64,000 bases of DNA from Lentibacter sp. (GTDB taxonomy: Bacteria > Pseudomonadota > Alphaproteobacteria > Rhodobacterales > Rhodobacteraceae): the NCBI GenBank assembly GCA_016744435.1, contig JADGEJ010000018.1, positions 1 to 64,000 on the forward strand. The letters are read 5' to 3'. The stretch's first letter is position 1. Each line of letters starts with the position of its first letter. Below the pieces are notes generated by a model. The model was not told where the DNA came from, did no database searches, and saw only the letters and a list, made by a program, of their open reading frames with translations. The translations under genes and the position numbers were made by a program. Shown here in pieces: positions 62,501 through 64,000 of the stretch.

Positions 62501-63080
62501 TGACTATATGGCGCCGCTCAAACGCAAGCAGGTGATGACGCTGGAAGACGTCGAGCACAAAGCCCAAGGCGGGGCGTTTATCGCCAAAATGGCGGGCGTT
62601 GTCGCAGGCCGGCAAGAGCGCAAGTCGGCGCGCGGCAACCGCTTTGCCTTTGTGCAATTGTCTGACGTGACTGGCGCTTTTGAAGTCACACTGTTCAGCG
62701 ACACGCTCGAAAAAGCCCGCGAGCACCTTGAGACAGGCGCGAAAGTTGTGATCACCTGCGAAGCGACAATGGAAAGCGACCAGCTCAAGCTTTTGGGCCG
62801 CTCGGTTGTGCCGATCGACGGGGTTGTCGCCGATGCGGGCGACAGTGGCCTCAAGATATTCGTGGAAGACGAGGCCGCCATCCACTCGGTGGCCGAGGTG
62901 CTGGCCAATAGCGCCAAAGCCACGCAACATGCGGGCAAGGGGCCTGTGCGCTTTTGCCTGATGGATGCAGGCCTGCCCGGCGAAGTCGAGGTTGACGCGG
63001 GCCGTGATTTTGCAGTCAATCCGCAGATCAAAGGCGCGATCAAAAGCCTTGGCGGCGTGCTGGATGTACACGACATCTGA
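59577..63080 (+). CDS. dnaE: DNA polymerase III subunit alpha
   Basis: This is the replicative DNA polymerase catalytic subunit. The 1167-residue protein has an N-terminal PHP domain beginning FIHLRVHTEYSLLEGA. The polymerase core has GPGRGSGAGSLVAYAL near residue 363 and the catalytic PDFDIDFCMDRR near 403, then FNKSHAAAYA-type segments near 770. A C-terminal OB fold starts near residue 1000 (GVVAGRQERKSARGNRFAFVQL). Full length and without the internal exonuclease seen in PolC, it is the DnaE1 type. It stands alone on the plus strand after the divergent ABC transporter. Confidence 0.98.
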   Translation: MSTDPRFIHLRVHTEYSLLEGAIRLKKLPDLCVDMSMPAIAVTDTNNMFCALEFSEGASKAGVQPIVGCQVDLGYHVAEQGERARAPAPVVLLAQSEAGYEHLMKLNSCLYIDKGTELPQVTLEELAANAGDIICLTGGPDGPVGRLLQAGQTPAAQALMTRLHEIFGDRLYVELQRHNGEDGTPPEAERLTERGFVEMAYAMGLPLVATNDVYFPKSKMYEAHDALICIADGAYVDQQEPRRRLTPQHYLKSPREMGILFADLPEALENTIEIAKRCAFKTYKRDPILPKFADDEIAELRRQANEGLQGRLAVIPHAVSLDEYQERLDFELGIIESMGFPGYFLIVADFIHWSKEQNIPVGPGRGSGAGSLVAYALTITDLDPLRYSLLFERFLNPERVSMPDFDIDFCMDRREEVIRYVQQKYGRDKVGQIITFGALLSKAAVRDIGRVLQMPYGQVDRLSKMIPVEGVKPVSIEQALAQEERLRAEAKSEEVVERLLNYGMQVEGLLRNASTHAAGVVIGDRPLDALVPLYQDPRSDMPATQFNMKWVEQAGLVKFDFLGLKTLTVIQNAVDQIRAEGRDIHTAADGTELYTPAEGAVNEINAIPLDDERSYKLYAAAKTVAVFQVESSGMMDALKRMKPTCIEDIVALVALYRPGPMENIPTYCEVKNGQKELESVHPSIDHILEETQGIIVYQEQVMQIAQVMAGYSLGGADLLRRAMGKKIAEEMAKERPKFEKGAMENGVDKKKASEVFDLLEKFANYGFNKSHAAAYAVVSYQTAWLKANHPVEFMAGVMNCDIHLTDKLGTYFEEVRKGLDLPWEPPCVNRSDATFVVRKQVLHYALGALKNVGVEAMKLITEARNEGEFVTLFDFARRVDLKRVGKRPLEMLARSGAFDVLDRNRHRVFDSLEGLMGYSTAIHEQKNSNQVSLFGEAGDDLPEPRLSPVQDWMPAERLGEEFKAVGFYLSGHPLDDYMAPLKRKQVMTLEDVEHKAQGGAFIAKMAGVVAGRQERKSARGNRFAFVQLSDVTGAFEVTLFSDTLEKAREHLETGAKVVITCEATMESDQLKLLGRSVVPIDGVVADAGDSGLKIFVEDEAAIHSVAEVLANSAKATQHAGKGPVRFCLMDAGLPGEVEVDAGRDFAVNPQIKGAIKSLGGVLDVHDI

Positions 63081-63149
63081 GCGGCATTTCGCAACGGAGG
63101 TTTGAAACGCTGGACCCGCGTGCGCAGGCTCTGTAAATAGGTGAAAATC

Positions 63150-63188
63150 TCTGGCCAAAACCTCTGGCCAAAACCTCAGGCCAAAATT
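63150..63188. repeat. three 13-bp tandem repeats before the lipoprotein gene
   Basis: TCTGGCCAAAACC occurs at 63150 and 63163, and TCAGGCCAAAATT at 63176. TGGCCA is itself a palindrome. The array ends 12 bp before the ATG at 63201, so it covers the expected leader and ribosome-binding region. Confidence 0.8.
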
Positions 63189-63200
63189 TTGTGGGGACGC

Positions 63201-64000
63201 ATGCGTAAGTTGGTTGTTAGTTTAAGTTTGGTGGGCCTTTTGGCGGGCTGCGCAGATCCGCTCGCAGAAATTCCCAAGTTCGCCGACGCGAATCTGCAAG
63301 AGGATTCTGTACAAGCCGACGCTTTGGCTGCGCCTGTTGATACAAGCGACACGCGGCCATTGTTTCAACGCCTGCTTGGGAAGAAAGACCTGCCCGCCGA
63401 AAAGCCAACTCCGGAAATCGAGCAGGATCAATCACTGGTTGACGGTGCAGGGACAGTTGATGGCGAACCAGTCTCTGGTGAGGATGTGAGCGCGGCGGTT
63501 GAAAGCGGTGCGAGTGAAGCCGTGACGGCCGCCGAGCAAGACGCCGAAGGTGAAAGCGCTGTCGCGGGGCTGGCAACTACCCCACAGGTGCAAGCCGCGC
63601 CTGCTCCTGCTGACAAGTCAAAACTGTTTGGATTTCTCAAGCCTAAGCCGCAAAACGAGAGCAGGGCGCCCACCTTAGCGGATAAAAAAAGACAGGCCGA
63701 CGCCGAGAGCGCCGAGGTGCTTCAGGCTTCGCTGACAGTCGAGCCTGAAGCGAACCCAGTTGTGACGACAGAAAAAGAACGCGGCGCTTTCAAGGGGCTC
63801 TTTAGCCAACGCAAAGCCGCACGTCTCACAGGGCCTGACGCCACGCTCATTGAGCCTGGAACGGCCTTGCCCTACGGCGTGATCGCGCGAGTCTGCAAGC
63901 TCAAACGCAGCGAAATGGGCCGCGAAGTTGAGCGCTCGTCTGACGGCAAAGGCAAGTTCCGCCTCTATGACAGCGCGCCCGGTAACACGGCAATGCATGC
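63201..64000 (+). CDS. lipoprotein, N-terminal part (runs off the window)
   Basis: ATG 63201 opens a frame without a stop to base 64000 (266 full codons). GTGGGGA lies just upstream. The start MRKLVVSLSLVGLLAGCADP is a lipoprotein signal with lipobox LAGC. Residues 22 to about 215 are low in complexity (Ala, Glu, Val, Pro) with repeated SKLFGFLKPK/GAFKGLFSQRKA-type elements. From about residue 220 a more ordered domain begins (PDATLIEPGTALPYGVIARVCKLKRSEMG). I know this last pattern only as a conserved region of Rhodobacterales lipoproteins. The function is unknown. Confidence 0.85.
   Translation, partial: MRKLVVSLSLVGLLAGCADPLAEIPKFADANLQEDSVQADALAAPVDTSDTRPLFQRLLGKKDLPAEKPTPEIEQDQSLVDGAGTVDGEPVSGEDVSAAVESGASEAVTAAEQDAEGESAVAGLATTPQVQAAPAPADKSKLFGFLKPKPQNESRAPTLADKKRQADAESAEVLQASLTVEPEANPVVTTEKERGAFKGLFSQRKAARLTGPDATLIEPGTALPYGVIARVCKLKRSEMGREVERSSDGKGKFRLYDSAPGNTAMH

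Noticed and set aside
62067-63158. A 363-codon minus-strand frame under the dnaE 3' end
   Set aside because: It is antisense to dnaE, whose OB-fold sequence is conserved; long antisense frames are usual in GC-rich genes.

Overview
The window looks like about 64 kb of chromosome from a Rhodobacteraceae (Roseobacter-type) alphaproteobacterium. This rests on gene content and order: hemN - fnrL - universal stress protein - ccoNOQP with FNR boxes, a CycM-type membrane cytochrome c, an MbfA ferritin-VIT1 protein behind an Irr-type operator, and small families such as DUF6525 typical of this group. There is no rRNA, CRISPR array, integrase or intact insertion sequence. The only RNA gene seen is a tRNA-Gln.

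Layout. 1-4.2 kb: 3' end of narG, then narH, narJ, narI and a cytoplasmic PpiC-type prolyl isomerase (respiratory nitrate reductase operon). 4.25-6.5 kb: an internal fragment of an amidinotransferase gene, a LysE-type exporter, then the full amidinotransferase gene. 6.5-9.5 kb: DUF1835-like gene, TetR regulator, Irr box with mbfA, and a 264-bp MITE-like element at the mbfA stop codon. 9.5-15.9 kb: AEC transporter, nnrS, then a tightly packed set (fghA, sthA, DUF188, HAD phosphatase, ornithine cyclodeaminase-like). 16.2-19.1 kb: an internalin-type leucine-rich-repeat protein of unknown function divergent from zapE. 19.2-21.4 kb: three exported or membrane-anchored proteins (LysM, rhodanese, unknown) with a striking GANTC cluster. 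21.5-27.3 kb: folC, accD, two CPBP proteases, pheA, cycM. 27.5-33.2 kb: yejABEF peptide importer. 33.4-40.2 kb: the microaerobic block hemN, fnrL, usp, ccoNOQP. 40.2-43.8 kb: DUF3817, gene remnants, and a COG0523 GTPase / DUF1826 / DUF6525 set divergent from an Rrf2 regulator. 44.2-51.1 kb: tRNA-Gln, SH3 protein, 2-hydroxyacid dehydrogenase, ggt, and a dimethylglycine dehydrogenase-like enzyme. 51.2-59.3 kb: GH25 muramidase, AhpD-like protein, DUF938 methyltransferase, amino-acid oxidase-like flavoprotein, small membrane protein and a BMP-type nucleoside ABC transporter. 59.6-64 kb: dnaE and the first 800 bp of a lipoprotein gene that runs off the window.

How it fits together. Nitrate reductase, the cbb3 oxidase, NnrS (NO response), oxygen-independent haem synthesis (HemN) and FnrL outline a facultative respirer that switches between low oxygen and nitrate. 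Two near-perfect FNR boxes (hemN/fnrL and usp/ccoN) support FnrL control. Much of the rest concerns uptake and breakdown of small nitrogenous compounds. No clear new multi-gene defence or biosynthetic system was found. The best leads are the repeat-built LRR protein, the fragment-lysE-gene arrangement, the MITE-like hairpin element, the GANTC cluster, and the eroded third gene of the COG0523/DUF1826/DUF6525 metal locus.
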